A stretch of 64,000 bases of DNA from Bin87 sp965203985 (GTDB taxonomy: Bacteria; Chloroflexota; Dehalococcoidia; Lucifugimonadales; UBA3495), in contig CBDBDS010000001.1 of assembly GCA_965203985.1 (NCBI GenBank), forward strand, positions 1 to 64,000, given 5' to 3'. Below the pieces are notes generated by a model. It searched no databases. It was not told where the DNA came from and saw only the letters and a list, made by a program, of their open reading frames with translations. Shown here one piece after another: positions 25,267-34,055 of the stretch. The position numbers were made by a program, and so were the translations under genes. Every line of letters begins with the position of its first letter. The first letter of the stretch is position 1.

Positions 25267-26076
25267 ATGACGATCCCAACAAACAACGGCCTGATCTCGG
25301 TGGTCGTGCACGGCGCCACGGGCAGGATGGGAGCGGAAACCGTAAGGGCGGTTTCGGCAGCAGAGGACGTCGCTTTGGTGGGCGCCACCTGCCACACTCC
25401 GAGAGGTGACGTACTGCCCACGCCGGCCGGCGAGGTACCGCTGTCAACCGACCTCGCCTCTATTCTGGACGCCACGGAGCCGCAGGTGATGGTCGAGTTC
25501 ACCCACGCCGCGGCCTGCATGGAAGCGGCGCCGTTGGCCGCCAGTCGAGGCATCCACATGGTGCTGGGCGCCAGCGGACTAAACGCCGACCAATTGCAGA
25601 CTTTGGACACGATGAGTCGCGAACATGGCATTGGCGTGATCGTCGCGCCTAACTTTGCCCTGGGCGCGGTGGTGCTCAAGAAGCTTGCGGAGCAGGCAGC
25701 CGAATTCTTCGATTACGTCGACGTGGTTGAAGCCCACCACGAGATGAAGATCGACGCACCTTCCGGATTTTCCCTGGCCATCGCCCGCGGCGTCCGGGAC
25801 TCTCGTGGCAGTGACTTCCAGCGCAATGAGACCACCGTCCATCACTTGCCGGAAACTCGCGGCGGCGACGTGGGCGGAGTCGGGATCCACAGCCTGAGGC
25901 TGCCGGGTCGCAGCGCGCACCACGAGGTGATTTTTGGAGCGGCCGGACAGACCCTGAGCATCCGACACGACACGTTGGGCAGAGACTGCTACATGCCTGG
26001 CGTGCTCCGCTGTGTCCGCGAGGTCGTGCGCCGGCCCGGTTTGACCGTGGGACTGGAAGCGGTGCTGGGACTTTAG
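25267..26076 (+). CDS. dapB: 4-hydroxy-tetrahydrodipicolinate reductase
   Basis: A 269-residue DapB. The NAD(P)-binding loop is VVVHGATGRMGAETVRAV. The conserved core is VVEAHHEMKIDAPSGFSLAI, which holds the catalytic His pair and Lys. The C-terminal signature is VGIHSLRLPGRSAHHEVIFG. The enzyme reduces 4-hydroxy-tetrahydrodipicolinate to tetrahydrodipicolinate on the way to diaminopimelate and lysine. It is followed on the same strand by asd and dapA, but gaps of about 300 and 490 bp filled with repeats argue for separate promoters. An SD-like GAGGTG lies before the ATG. Confidence 0.95.
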   Translation: MTIPTNNGLISVVVHGATGRMGAETVRAVSAAEDVALVGATCHTPRGDVLPTPAGEVPLSTDLASILDATEPQVMVEFTHAAACMEAAPLAASRGIHMVLGASGLNADQLQTLDTMSREHGIGVIVAPNFALGAVVLKKLAEQAAEFFDYVDVVEAHHEMKIDAPSGFSLAIARGVRDSRGSDFQRNETTVHHLPETRGGDVGGVGIHSLRLPGRSAHHEVIFGAAGQTLSIRHDTLGRDCYMPGVLRCVREVVRRPGLTVGLEAVLGL

Positions 26077-26095
26077 TCCCCCGCTCCTCGCCTAC

Positions 26096-26254
26096 GTAAC
26101 TGTTCAGACTGGCGGGGACGTGTCGTTGCGAGCGTAGCGCGGCAATCTCGCTGGCGTAGGAGAGTCCTTTGGGACAGACGTTGCAGCAACGGCGTCGAGA
26201 TTGCCACGGCGCAAGCGCTTCGCAATGACAACCTCCTGAGTTCTGAACGGTTAC
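26096..26254. repeat. MITE-like dispersed element, copy 2
   Basis: A 159-bp element with terminal inverted repeats GTAACTGTTCAGA and its inward-read partner GTAACCGTTCAGA. It is in opposite orientation to, and by eye roughly 85% identical with, the element at 20652-20811. It occupies about half of the 300-bp dapB-asd gap. The remaining approx. 120 bp includes an AT-rich stretch near 26260-26272 (CATTATATATAG) that may serve as the -10 region of the asd promoter. Confidence 0.78.
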
Positions 26255-26376
26255 CCCCGTACATTATATATAGACGGAAAAGGCGGCTGGTTGTACCCTG
26301 AACGAAGACAACGAATCGGGTTGGCTGCCCGGCCACGCCAATTCGCAATCATTACATTTGATAACGGCAGGAAAAC

Positions 26377-27411
26377 ATGGACCTTCAGGGTTTGAAACTC
26401 GCGATCGTTGGAGCCACCGGCGCGGTGGGGCAGGAGACCATTCGGCTGATCGAGGCTCGATATCCGGACCACCATAACCTGAAGCTCCTGGCATCCAAGC
26501 GTTCGGCGGGTCGCAAGCTGGAGGTGAACGGCAAAGCGTTTACGGTGGAAGCAACCACCGATGACAGTTTCTCCGATGTCGACATCGCTTTCATTTCGGC
26601 GCGCACCGAGGATTCGCGCCGATTCGGACCAGTGGCCGCAAACGCGGGGGCGCTGGTAATTGACGACTCCAGCGCTTTCCGCATGGACCCGGCAGTGCCC
26701 CTGGTGGTTCCCGAAGTTAATGGCGAAGACCTGGACTGGCACGATGGCATCGTGTCCATCCCCAACTGTTCCACTACCCCGCTGGTGATGGTAGTCCATC
26801 CGCTCCGTCAGGCCAGCCCCATACGTCGCATCGTGGCCGACACGTACCAGTCGGTTTCCGGCGCGGGCGGTGCGGCCATGAACGAGTTGCGCGACCAGAC
26901 TCGCACCGTCATGCACGGCGGCCCGGCCGAGCCGGATGCGCAGCCCAAACAGATCGCCTTCAACGTTATTCCCCAAATCGACAGCTTCACCGAATCGGGA
27001 TACACCCGCGAAGAACAGAAGATGATCGACGAGAGCCGCAAGATCCTGCACGCGCCGGATATAGCGGTTTCAGCAACCTGTGTGCGCGTGCCCGTGTTCG
27101 TGTCCCATTGCGTGGCCACGCACCTGGAGTTTTACGAACCGGTGTCTCCGGGCGAGGCGCGGGAGATGCTGAGCATGATGCCCGGCGTAACGGTGCTCGA
27201 CGATCCGGGCGCTTCCGTCTATCCCATGCCCATCGACGCCGCTGGATCAGACGATGTGTTCGTGGGGCGGATCCGCCAGGATGCCTCTCATCCCAACGGT
27301 CTGGCCATGTGGGTGGTCACCGACAACCTGGTCAAGGGAGCGGCCCTCAACGCCTTGCAGATTGCCGAGGAAGCCGTCGCCCGAGGGGCAGTTCACGGCA
27401 AGAAAAACTAG
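26377..27411 (+). CDS. asd: Aspartate-semialdehyde dehydrogenase
   Basis: A 344-residue enzyme. The N-terminal NADP loop is KLAIVGATGAVGQETIRLIE. The active-site Cys lies in SIPNCSTTPLVMVVHPLR, followed by the conserved DTYQSVSGAGGAAMNELRDQ. The late VGRIRQDASHPNGLAMWVVT holds the catalytic His/Arg region. It reduces aspartyl phosphate to aspartate semialdehyde, the branch point for lysine, threonine and methionine. GGCAGGAAAAC precedes the ATG. Full family length; nothing looks broken. Confidence 0.96.
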   Translation: MDLQGLKLAIVGATGAVGQETIRLIEARYPDHHNLKLLASKRSAGRKLEVNGKAFTVEATTDDSFSDVDIAFISARTEDSRRFGPVAANAGALVIDDSSAFRMDPAVPLVVPEVNGEDLDWHDGIVSIPNCSTTPLVMVVHPLRQASPIRRIVADTYQSVSGAGGAAMNELRDQTRTVMHGGPAEPDAQPKQIAFNVIPQIDSFTESGYTREEQKMIDESRKILHAPDIAVSATCVRVPVFVSHCVATHLEFYEPVSPGEAREMLSMMPGVTVLDDPGASVYPMPIDAAGSDDVFVGRIRQDASHPNGLAMWVVTDNLVKGAALNALQIAEEAVARGAVHGKKN

Positions 27412-27439
27412 CGCCCATTCAGATGTACAGGAAACATTT

Positions 27440-27714
27440 GCTCACGCGTACCCACTTGTAGAGGAGGAACAAATTGCATGGATAAACAGGATGAACGGGA
27501 TGGTATGAGTTGGATGATGGAAACCAGCCCGTTTTCGGTCGCCATGCTATAGCCAAGATGAATGGTTCCTTCCCGTCGTCCTGTTGTGACGGGGCGCCGT
27601 TGTTACCCGCTTCGACCCGGTAGCACTGTTACCGAGCAGAGCATCAATCCAATCGTGTCCATCCTGTGCATCCATGCCAATTCCGCGGTCTCGCCAAACT
27701 GGGTACGCGTGAGC
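27440..27714. repeat. Nested inverted-repeat element
   Basis: The 488-bp gap between asd and dapA holds two nested inverted repeats. The outer arms are CTCACGCGTACCCACTT (from 27440) and its complement near 27699-27714. The inner arms, about 30 bp each, start AATTGCATGGAT at 27472 and end with the matching complement at 27682 (ATCCATGCCAATT). No open frame of note lies inside. Another copy of GGGTACGCGTGAG sits at 27763, and the same motif bounds the repeat at 31349. The structure resembles one small non-autonomous element inserted in another. Confidence 0.6.
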
Positions 27715-27784
27715 GCTTGCGGCTCTCTCATACTCGCTTTGTGGCCCTGACGATTTACGAAAGCGGGTACGCGTGAGGAAAGAT

Positions 27785-27812
27785 TTGCCATAGCAAACTA
27801 GATGTGTATAAT
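27785..27812 (+). promoter_or_regulatory. Probable sigma-70-type promoter of dapA
   Basis: TTGCCA (27785-27790), a 16-bp spacer and a perfect TATAAT (27807-27812). Transcription would start near 27819, giving dapA a leader of about 80 nt. It lies just downstream of the nested repeat element. Confidence 0.7.
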
Positions 27813-27899
27813 GTGCAGAATATCCGAAACGCTTGCCATCAAACATGGTGGGGCATGATGCAAACTGCCTAGCAATATCAACCGAGGAGGGACCAAATT

Positions 27900-28802
27900 A
27901 TGCCGACTGAAATTGGCCGGCTGATTACCGCCATGGTAACGCCGTTTGACGCTGACGGACAGGTTGACTACGAACAAGCCAAGAGGCTTGCGCAGGCGCT
28001 GTTGGCCTCCGGTTCAGACGGACTCGTGATTACGGGCACCACCGGAGAGGGGCCTGCTTTGTCCATGGAAGAAAAGGCTCGCCTCTACGGCGAGGTCAAG
28101 GACGCCATCGGCTCTCGCGGGGCAGTGATCGCCGGTACCAGCGACAACAACACCGCGGCTTCTATCGAACTCAGTCGCGAGGCGGAGCAGGTCGGCGCCG
28201 ATGCTCTCTTGCTGACCGTGCCGGCGTACAACAAGCCACCCCAGGAAGGCCTGTTCCAGCATTTCCGCGCACTGGCGGAGTGCACGAACCTCCCCGGCAT
28301 GTTGTACAACGTTCCCAGTCGAACCAGTCTGAACATGACCAACGATACCACGGTGCGGCTTTCCGAGATCGAAAACATAATCGGGATCAAGGAAGCCAGC
28401 AGCGACCCGGTTCAGATCGCGAAAGTCATCCGCGACACCCCCGACGACTTCCGCGTATGGTCCGGCAACGACGATGAAACCTTCCCGATCATGTCAATGG
28501 GAGGGTACGGCGTAGTCAGCGTAGCCGCGCACCTGGTAGGCGCCCAGATCAAGCAGATGATGGGGCTGGTCCTGGAAGGCGACGTGGAAGCCGCCGGCGC
28601 GGAGCACCTGCGTCTGCTGGACATGTTCAAAGGACTGTTCATCGTCTCCAACCCGATCCCGGTCAAATACGGATTGAACCGCGTCGGCTTTGACGTTGGT
28701 GACCCCCGTTTGCCACTGGTTCCGCCTGACGATCGCACGGCGGAACAGCTGGACGAACTGCTGGACCGATACGAGATCGATATTGCTGCGCCGGCCGACT
28801 GA
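27900..28802 (+). CDS. dapA: 4-hydroxy-tetrahydrodipicolinate synthase
   Basis: A 300-residue TIM-barrel enzyme of the DapA/NAL family. GGAGGGACC precedes the ATG. Marks are GLVITGTTGEGPALSMEEK (pyruvate-carboxylate-binding TGTTGE), the catalytic Tyr in PGMLYNVPSRTSLNMTNDT, and the Schiff-base Lys in IIGIKEASSDPVQI. It condenses pyruvate with aspartate semialdehyde. With asd and dapB in the same stretch, true DapA activity rather than another aldolase role is likely. A consensus-like promoter lies about 90 bp upstream. Confidence 0.94.
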   Translation: MPTEIGRLITAMVTPFDADGQVDYEQAKRLAQALLASGSDGLVITGTTGEGPALSMEEKARLYGEVKDAIGSRGAVIAGTSDNNTAASIELSREAEQVGADALLLTVPAYNKPPQEGLFQHFRALAECTNLPGMLYNVPSRTSLNMTNDTTVRLSEIENIIGIKEASSDPVQIAKVIRDTPDDFRVWSGNDDETFPIMSMGGYGVVSVAAHLVGAQIKQMMGLVLEGDVEAAGAEHLRLLDMFKGLFIVSNPIPVKYGLNRVGFDVGDPRLPLVPPDDRTAEQLDELLDRYEIDIAAPAD

Positions 28803-28945
28803 ACAGGCCGGCGCATTCAGTTAGGGACTAACGAAGACGTTCCACACACGGCTCGCTCGTCTTCGACCTCGCCATATATTTCATTGGCCATAGGCCGTCG
28901 TTTCCCCAGTTTATGCCTAGCCTTGTAATGACAAGGAGTACCGAA

Positions 28946-29857
28946 ATGGCTTTGAAGACCGTTGTTTTTGTGGACGGCCAGAACTTCCGCCACAACCTGA
29001 GGGATTTCCATTTCCGATCGGATCCGCCACACCCGAACAATCCGGAATACCGCCTGGACGAGAAACATTTCCGGTGGCAGGAGTTTTTCCAGGATGCTCT
29101 GGCGAAGTTCGATTATGTAACCGGGTGGCAGCATCAACTGGCCAGGGTTTACTGGTACTACGCGGAAAACATCACGCCGTGGTCCCCCAACCTGTGGCGT
29201 GCTCAACGCATCGTCGACGACTACGGCATGCGGATACCGGAACTCACCACGGACCTGGTAATCCAGAAGGCGCAGGACTGGTACGAGCACGAATTCCGCC
29301 GATTTCACCAGTTGCGCAAATCGGTGTTCGAAGAAATCCAGCAAAACACCAACTTCCTGGAATTCAGGTACGTTGGGCAATACGTGGTGCAGCCGTTCCG
29401 GCCATACCGCCTGGAATACGATTACGACGGAAACATAAACTTCCAGGGCACCCAGGTGGGAGAGAAGGGGGTCGATATCGGCATCGCCGTGGACATGATC
29501 TCCAAGATGGACAGCTTCGACGCGGCGGTCCTGGTTTCCGGCGACAGCGATTTCTTCCCAGTGGTGAAGTTCCTGAAAGACAACCTGAAGTATGTTTATC
29601 ACTTCTCAGTGGGCCGTGGCGTGGGCCACGACACGCAATACTTCTCGTCTTCTTTGCGCGGCGTAGTCGACTGTTTCCAGGGGTTTGACGAACTGGAGCT
29701 CTTGACCAATTACGTGAACGAGCATGCCGGTATCCCGCCCGCAATCATGGATACCATCAACATGCGCGCTGCGGAGTTGGAACGCATCCTCGACGAAGAA
29801 TCCATAGACTACGACCATCCGCGTGAGCGAGACGCCGTGGCGGCGCCACGCCGCTAG
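28946..29857 (+). CDS. NYN domain (LabA/DUF88-like) putative RNase
   Basis: A 303-residue protein starting at MALKTVVFVDGQNFRHNL, with AGGAG 8 nt upstream. The NYN nuclease core is complete: the first Asp in VFVDGQN, KGVDIGIAVDMISKM in the middle with two Asp, and VLVSGDSDFFPVVKFLKD with the last Asp pair. These acidic residues bind the metal in PIN-like ribonucleases. A long insertion (about residues 60-150, with aromatic YWYYAENITPWSP) separates the first and second motifs. It probably cleaves or processes RNA. It stands alone between dapA and the convergent plsC. Confidence 0.85.
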   Translation: MALKTVVFVDGQNFRHNLRDFHFRSDPPHPNNPEYRLDEKHFRWQEFFQDALAKFDYVTGWQHQLARVYWYYAENITPWSPNLWRAQRIVDDYGMRIPELTTDLVIQKAQDWYEHEFRRFHQLRKSVFEEIQQNTNFLEFRYVGQYVVQPFRPYRLEYDYDGNINFQGTQVGEKGVDIGIAVDMISKMDSFDAAVLVSGDSDFFPVVKFLKDNLKYVYHFSVGRGVGHDTQYFSSSLRGVVDCFQGFDELELLTNYVNEHAGIPPAIMDTINMRAAELERILDEESIDYDHPRERDAVAAPRR

Positions 29858-29878
29858 CAGGGCCGGTCACCCGGTCGC

Positions 29879-30550
29879 TTAGCCGCGCGGGGGGACTTCG
29901 ACCGTGCGAGGCCGGAGGTTCTCGGCGTATACGCCGCGATACGATTCCGGCAGCAGCACGGCGATCCGCTCCATCACCATATCCGTTACCGAGCGCAGTA
30001 GCGCGTCGGTGATCGGGCCGTCCACCTGCGGTGGCGTGAACGGAGTTCCGATATTCACCTGCCAGCTCGCCAGCGGCACCGGCATGTGCCAGGATGCAAA
30101 CTTTTCGGACCCGGCGATTCCCACCGGCAAGATTGGAGCCTGGGTCTTCAGCGCCAGCCAGGCCAGACCCGTTTTGGCCCGCTGTAGCTGACCAGTGGGG
30201 CTGATACTCCCTTCGGGGAACATGAGGATGGCCTTATCTTCCTGTAGCGCCCCTAACGCATAGCGCAGGGCGCCACCACCTCCTCGTTGACGGTCTAACG
30301 GCACGGCCCCGACCGCGTCGCAGTAAAATCGTCCGATGGGCTTTTCCCACAGTTCCTTCTTGGCGAGGAAGATGATCTGGCGAGGCAACGCCACAACCAA
30401 AGTTCCCGCATCGTTCAGCGAAAGATGGTTGCTGGCGACCAGCAGCGGGCCGTAGGGAGGCATCGCCTCCTGGCCGGTAATCGTCAACCGGCCGGTGACG
30501 CTCCAGATGATTTGCCCGAAGCGCTTGCTGGGCTGATAAAGCCATGCCAT
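29879..30550 (-). CDS. plsC: 1-acyl-sn-glycerol-3-phosphate acyltransferase
   Basis: A 223-residue PlsC-type acyltransferase. The catalytic HX4D motif is NHLSLNDAGTL, the phosphate-binding motif is LMFPEGSISPTGQLQRAKTG, and PILPVGIAGSE gives the later conserved Pro motif. It attaches an acyl chain to lysophosphatidic acid at the inner membrane surface, making phosphatidate. Its ATG lies 5 bp after the cmk stop, so cmk-plsC form an operon, a common arrangement in Gram-positive-like genomes. Confidence 0.93.
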   Translation of the reverse strand: MAWLYQPSKRFGQIIWSVTGRLTITGQEAMPPYGPLLVASNHLSLNDAGTLVVALPRQIIFLAKKELWEKPIGRFYCDAVGAVPLDRQRGGGGALRYALGALQEDKAILMFPEGSISPTGQLQRAKTGLAWLALKTQAPILPVGIAGSEKFASWHMPVPLASWQVNIGTPFTPPQVDGPITDALLRSVTDMVMERIAVLLPESYRGVYAENLRPRTVEVPPRG

Positions 30551-30555
30551 GGCGA

Positions 30556-31284
30556 TTACCTGCGCTGTTCCATTGCCCGATCACCGCTCGCGACGGATTG
30601 GATGGCCTCCACCACAGCGGACACGGTCTGGTCAAAGTCCATTTCATCCGTCCGCATGACTACGGCACCGTCAGCGACAACCAAAGGGGAGTCGGCGCGC
30701 TCCATATCCATTCGGTCCCTGCGCAATGTGTCGGCCAATACCTGCTCGTATGAAGCCTCGGGATCCGTCAAGATGATCTGGGCGTAGCGCCGCCGAGCCC
30801 GTTCCTCCGGCGCAGCGTCAATGTAAAGCTTCAGGTCGGCTTCGGGCAACACGACGGACCCGATATCCCTGCCGGCCATAACCATTCCCCCGGACCTGGC
30901 GATGTCCCTTTGTTGTCTGACCAGTTCGACCCGGACGGCGGGCACTGCCGAAACCGCAGAAACGTTGCTGTCCACTTCTGCGGTAACCAGTTCGTCCCCC
31001 AGCGGCTTGCCGTCGATCAAAATGGATGTACCGATGTCGTCTTCCTGCGGCAGTTCTATCCGGCAAAGTGCGGCCAACTCGGCGACCGCGGCGGCATCGG
31101 TGGACGCGATTCCACCCCGGATAGCCAGCCAGGTCACGGCGCGATACATTATGCCCGTGTCCAGGAACCGCAAACCCGCGGCCCGCGCTGCGGCTTTCCC
31201 CACCGAGCTTTTTCCGGACGCCACGGGGCCATCGATAGCTACGACCGGGCCGGTACCTGAGGAAGGGACACCTACGGACGCCAT
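30556..31284 (-). CDS. cmk: Cytidylate kinase
   Basis: A 242-residue NMP kinase. The P-loop is VVAIDGPVASGKSSVGKAAA, followed by LRFLDTGIMYRAVTWLAI (CMP-binding Tyr/Arg) and the GRDIGSVVLPEADLKLYIDA region. RRYAQIILTDPEASYEQVLA and DRMDMERADSPLV make up the C-terminal lid and NMP-binding parts. It phosphorylates CMP and dCMP. The ATG at 31284 matches the family start. There is no Shine-Dalgarno; instead a TATAAT ends 6 nt upstream, implying a leaderless transcript. It is followed at once by plsC. Confidence 0.95.
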   Translation of the reverse strand: MASVGVPSSGTGPVVAIDGPVASGKSSVGKAAARAAGLRFLDTGIMYRAVTWLAIRGGIASTDAAAVAELAALCRIELPQEDDIGTSILIDGKPLGDELVTAEVDSNVSAVSAVPAVRVELVRQQRDIARSGGMVMAGRDIGSVVLPEADLKLYIDAAPEERARRRYAQIILTDPEASYEQVLADTLRRDRMDMERADSPLVVADGAVVMRTDEMDFDQTVSAVVEAIQSVASGDRAMEQRR

Positions 31285-31290
31285 GGGCAG

Positions 31291-31296
31291 ATTATA
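31291..31296 (-). promoter_or_regulatory. -10 box of cmk-plsC, suggesting a leaderless mRNA
   Basis: On the minus strand TATAAT is followed by CTGCCC and then the cmk ATG, so transcription would begin at or next to the start codon. A clear -35 hexamer at 16-18 bp is not seen. The absence of a Shine-Dalgarno before the ATG agrees with leaderless translation. Confidence 0.5.
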
Positions 31297-31348
31297 GCAT
31301 CGTGCCCGAATCGTTTCGTCAGCAACGTGACGGTGGATAATCATGGCG

Positions 31349-31484
31349 CTCACGCGTACCCATTTCGCCGAAACTGTCATTGCGAGCGCAGCGCGGCAAT
31401 CTCGTTGGGGCGAGAAACACTGCTGCGGGAACGAGATCGCCACGTCGCTTCGCTCCTCGCGATGACAAAATCGGTACGTGTCAG
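31349..31484. repeat. Short dispersed repeat related to the MITE-like elements
   Basis: An element of about 136 bp between cmk and comEC. It is bounded by CTCACGCGTACCCATTT and an imperfect inward copy (CTGACACGTACCGATTT). The interior carries the inverted CATTGCGAGC..GGCAATCTCG core also seen in the elements at 20652 and 26096. The same boundary motif occurs in the nested repeat at 27440. Confidence 0.6.
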
Positions 31485-31500
31485 ATGTGACGGTAGAGGT

Positions 31501-33966
31501 TCATGGCGGTGAGGTTGGATGCGTCTTTACCCACAACGCCGCGCCGTCGGTGACGTACTCTACCGTCCCGTCGCGTGCGGTGATGAACACGCTGTCGTCG
31601 CTGATCATTGTTCCCAGTCGAGCTATCACGTCCGTATGCGGATGTCCGTAGCGGTTCTCGCTTCCTGCTGAAATGACGGCGGATTCAGGGCCGACCGTCC
31701 GGAGGAACGAAGCCGACGTCGATGAGCGACTGCCGTGGTGGGCCACCTTGAGCACGTGAGAATGAAGTCCTGCACCCAGGGTGTCAACGAGATATTGCTC
31801 CACATCCTGTTCCACGTCCCCGGTCAGCAGAAAAGAAACCTCGCCATAGGTCACGCGGACAACGACACTCAGGTTATTGGTGTTGCGATCGATGCGCGAC
31901 GGTACTTTGCCCGGCGGTGGATGCAGGACTTCCATCACGACACCGGAGTCCAATTGAATCCGATGCCCGGCCTGTACCTCCACAGCACGGTGTCCACGCT
32001 GATCGAGCGTCGATTCCCACTGGTGAAACAATGCGGACTCCGATGATATCGGTCCCCGTATAACGATGTCGGCGTCGTAGCGGTCGAGAACACCGATCAA
32101 GCCTCCGGCGTGGTCGCTGTCCAGATGAGTCACCACCACCAAGTCCAGGTTCCGGTCGCCCGGGGGCAAACGCTGGCCCAACTCTACCAACGCGATCCGG
32201 GGATCCGGTCCGCCGTCAATCAACGCTTGTCGACCCTGCGGGGTCACCACCAGGATGGCGTCACCCTGTCCTACGTCCAGCACGTGAACGTGGAGCATGC
32301 CGTCCGCCCGCGTCGCCGACAATTGGCCCAACAGCAGAATGGTACCCAGGACGACAACCGGCGCTATTCCCACCACGAAACCGACAAACCCGCTGGGTCG
32401 CCACCTCGGTCCGCCCCGCCACCCGGAAGCGAGCCGGCGCGCCCGCCGCGACGCCATCAGCAATGCCAGGGCGGTCAGGCCCGCGTACCACGCCACAGCG
32501 ACCGTAGATGTCACCCAGTCGGCCGGAGCCATCACCGGCGGCATCGACTCCGCCACCTGAATGATCCACGCAACCGGCGCCCAGGCCAAAACGCCCAACC
32601 CCTGCGCCAACCAGGGGACTGCAACACCTGCTGCGGCCGTCGCAGCAGCGCCCACCAACGTCATGGGCATGGCCGGCATGGCCAGTATGGTCGCCGGCAC
32701 GCTCATGACTGGAATTTCCCCGAAATGCATCGCGATCAGCGGAACTGTGGCCAGTGTGGTTGTAGTGGAAATGACGACGGAGGCGATCAGCAATGTCAGA
32801 CCGTATTGCAGCCATCGCGAGGCCCAGAAGTTCGAACCGCCCGAAATCGCCGCGACAGCGCCCGACAAGAACGTGATCAAAGGCAGACCGACAATCACCC
32901 CGGCCATCGCCGTGAAACTGAGTTGAAACGAAAGACTGGTCAGCAAGGCAGGATCGACGCATATCATGACCCCGCCCGCGAGCACCAGCGCGGTCAGCCC
33001 ACGCATCCCGCGACCGGTCAGCCCCTGCGCCAGGGCCAGGCTGCCCATGATCGCCGCCCGCACCACCGGTGGATCCAGCCCGGACACCACCGCATAGACC
33101 CAAACGGTCGCCATGGCGCCAAATATGACCAGCGGGTTTCCATTGCCCAACGTCGCCGAGCCGATGCCCAACGCCAGCGCCAGCACAATCCCTACGTGCA
33201 GCCCAGAAATGGCCAGCAGATGGGACATGCCGGCGGTCCGAAACGAATCTTTCACCTCCGCCGGGAGCTCGGTTCGGATGCCAAGGAGCAGGGCTTGCGC
33301 CAATCCGGACTCGCGAGCCGGCATGGCTCGTTGCAGAGCCGACGCCAGGAGTCCCCGAAACCGGTGCAGCGCGGCCACCGCCCAATGACCGTCATCCGTG
33401 GATACTGTCTCCGCTTCCCGCGCCCATAAAACACCCGCAATCCCCTGCGCTTCCAGCCACGCGGCGTAATCGAAGTCTCCGATGGGCTCGGGCCTTGCCA
33501 AACTGCCGGAAAGACGAAGCGTGTCCCCATACCGCAGATGTGGGGGGCCACGTAGTGCCACCAGATCAGGCGGGGGCAGGGCGTACACCATCAGGCCGGT
33601 CCCAACGGGAATACTGCCCGGCTCTCGCGTCGGATCAGCGACCACCTCGCCGTGAAAGCGAACCCGGCTCCCCGATGCAGTTGGCGCGTCGGATACGATT
33701 ACCGTCACCGCGGTCGGACCTTCCGGCACCAATGGCGCTGCTGTGTCGGTGACCAACTCTCCGCGCCAGGCTCCCAGTATCAAGGCAGCGCCCAAAACCA
33801 CCGGCGCGGCGGGAAGCCCGGCCACTTTCAGGCCGACGGCCAGCGCAACCGCCGCCAGACCCAGTATCAGCAGCGGCCACGGCGAGCCCAGGGCGGTACC
33901 GAACCAGAGCGTAACCCCCGCGCCGACGATCACTGCTATGACGGCAAGCTCAGGGAATGTGCGCAT
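31501..33966 (-). CDS. comEC: ComEC/Rec2 family DNA-uptake channel protein
   Basis: A protein of about 821 residues (MRTFPELAVIAVIVG; the frame is open to 33996). The order is: N-terminal membrane segments, an extracellular OB-like region (VTVIVSDAPTASGSRVRFHG), the Competence domain with the hallmark GMSHLLAISGLHVGIVLALA and many further membrane helices, then a metallo-beta-lactamase domain (VLDVGQGDAILVVTPQGRQ, then THLDSDHAGGL and VAHHGSRSSTS). ComEC carries transforming DNA across the membrane as a single strand, and its C-terminal domain may degrade the other strand. comEA lies 90 bp upstream on the same strand. Confidence 0.93.
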   Translation of the reverse strand: MRTFPELAVIAVIVGAGVTLWFGTALGSPWPLLILGLAAVALAVGLKVAGLPAAPVVLGAALILGAWRGELVTDTAAPLVPEGPTAVTVIVSDAPTASGSRVRFHGEVVADPTREPGSIPVGTGLMVYALPPPDLVALRGPPHLRYGDTLRLSGSLARPEPIGDFDYAAWLEAQGIAGVLWAREAETVSTDDGHWAVAALHRFRGLLASALQRAMPARESGLAQALLLGIRTELPAEVKDSFRTAGMSHLLAISGLHVGIVLALALGIGSATLGNGNPLVIFGAMATVWVYAVVSGLDPPVVRAAIMGSLALAQGLTGRGMRGLTALVLAGGVMICVDPALLTSLSFQLSFTAMAGVIVGLPLITFLSGAVAAISGGSNFWASRWLQYGLTLLIASVVISTTTTLATVPLIAMHFGEIPVMSVPATILAMPAMPMTLVGAAATAAAGVAVPWLAQGLGVLAWAPVAWIIQVAESMPPVMAPADWVTSTVAVAWYAGLTALALLMASRRARRLASGWRGGPRWRPSGFVGFVVGIAPVVVLGTILLLGQLSATRADGMLHVHVLDVGQGDAILVVTPQGRQALIDGGPDPRIALVELGQRLPPGDRNLDLVVVTHLDSDHAGGLIGVLDRYDADIVIRGPISSESALFHQWESTLDQRGHRAVEVQAGHRIQLDSGVVMEVLHPPPGKVPSRIDRNTNNLSVVVRVTYGEVSFLLTGDVEQDVEQYLVDTLGAGLHSHVLKVAHHGSRSSTSASFLRTVGPESAVISAGSENRYGHPHTDVIARLGTMISDDSVFITARDGTVEYVTDGAALWVKTHPTSPP

Positions 33967-34055
33967 CTCCAGCCAGCGCCGTGGCGCGCTTGCCACTCGG
34001 TCCGGCTAGCCGGACGGGACAAACGCGCCGGCGCGATGCCGAAGGGCAAACATGC

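Noticed and set aside
27412..27899. CRISPR array suggested by repeated GTACGCG motifs
   Set aside because: The repeats are inverted, too few and irregularly spaced, and there are no cas genes.
28817..29602. 261-codon minus-strand open frame
   Set aside because: Antisense to the NYN-domain gene, which has clear catalytic motifs and a Shine-Dalgarno.
32110..33429. 439-codon plus-strand open frame
   Set aside because: Antisense shadow of comEC; Arg/Gln/His-rich with no domain pattern.
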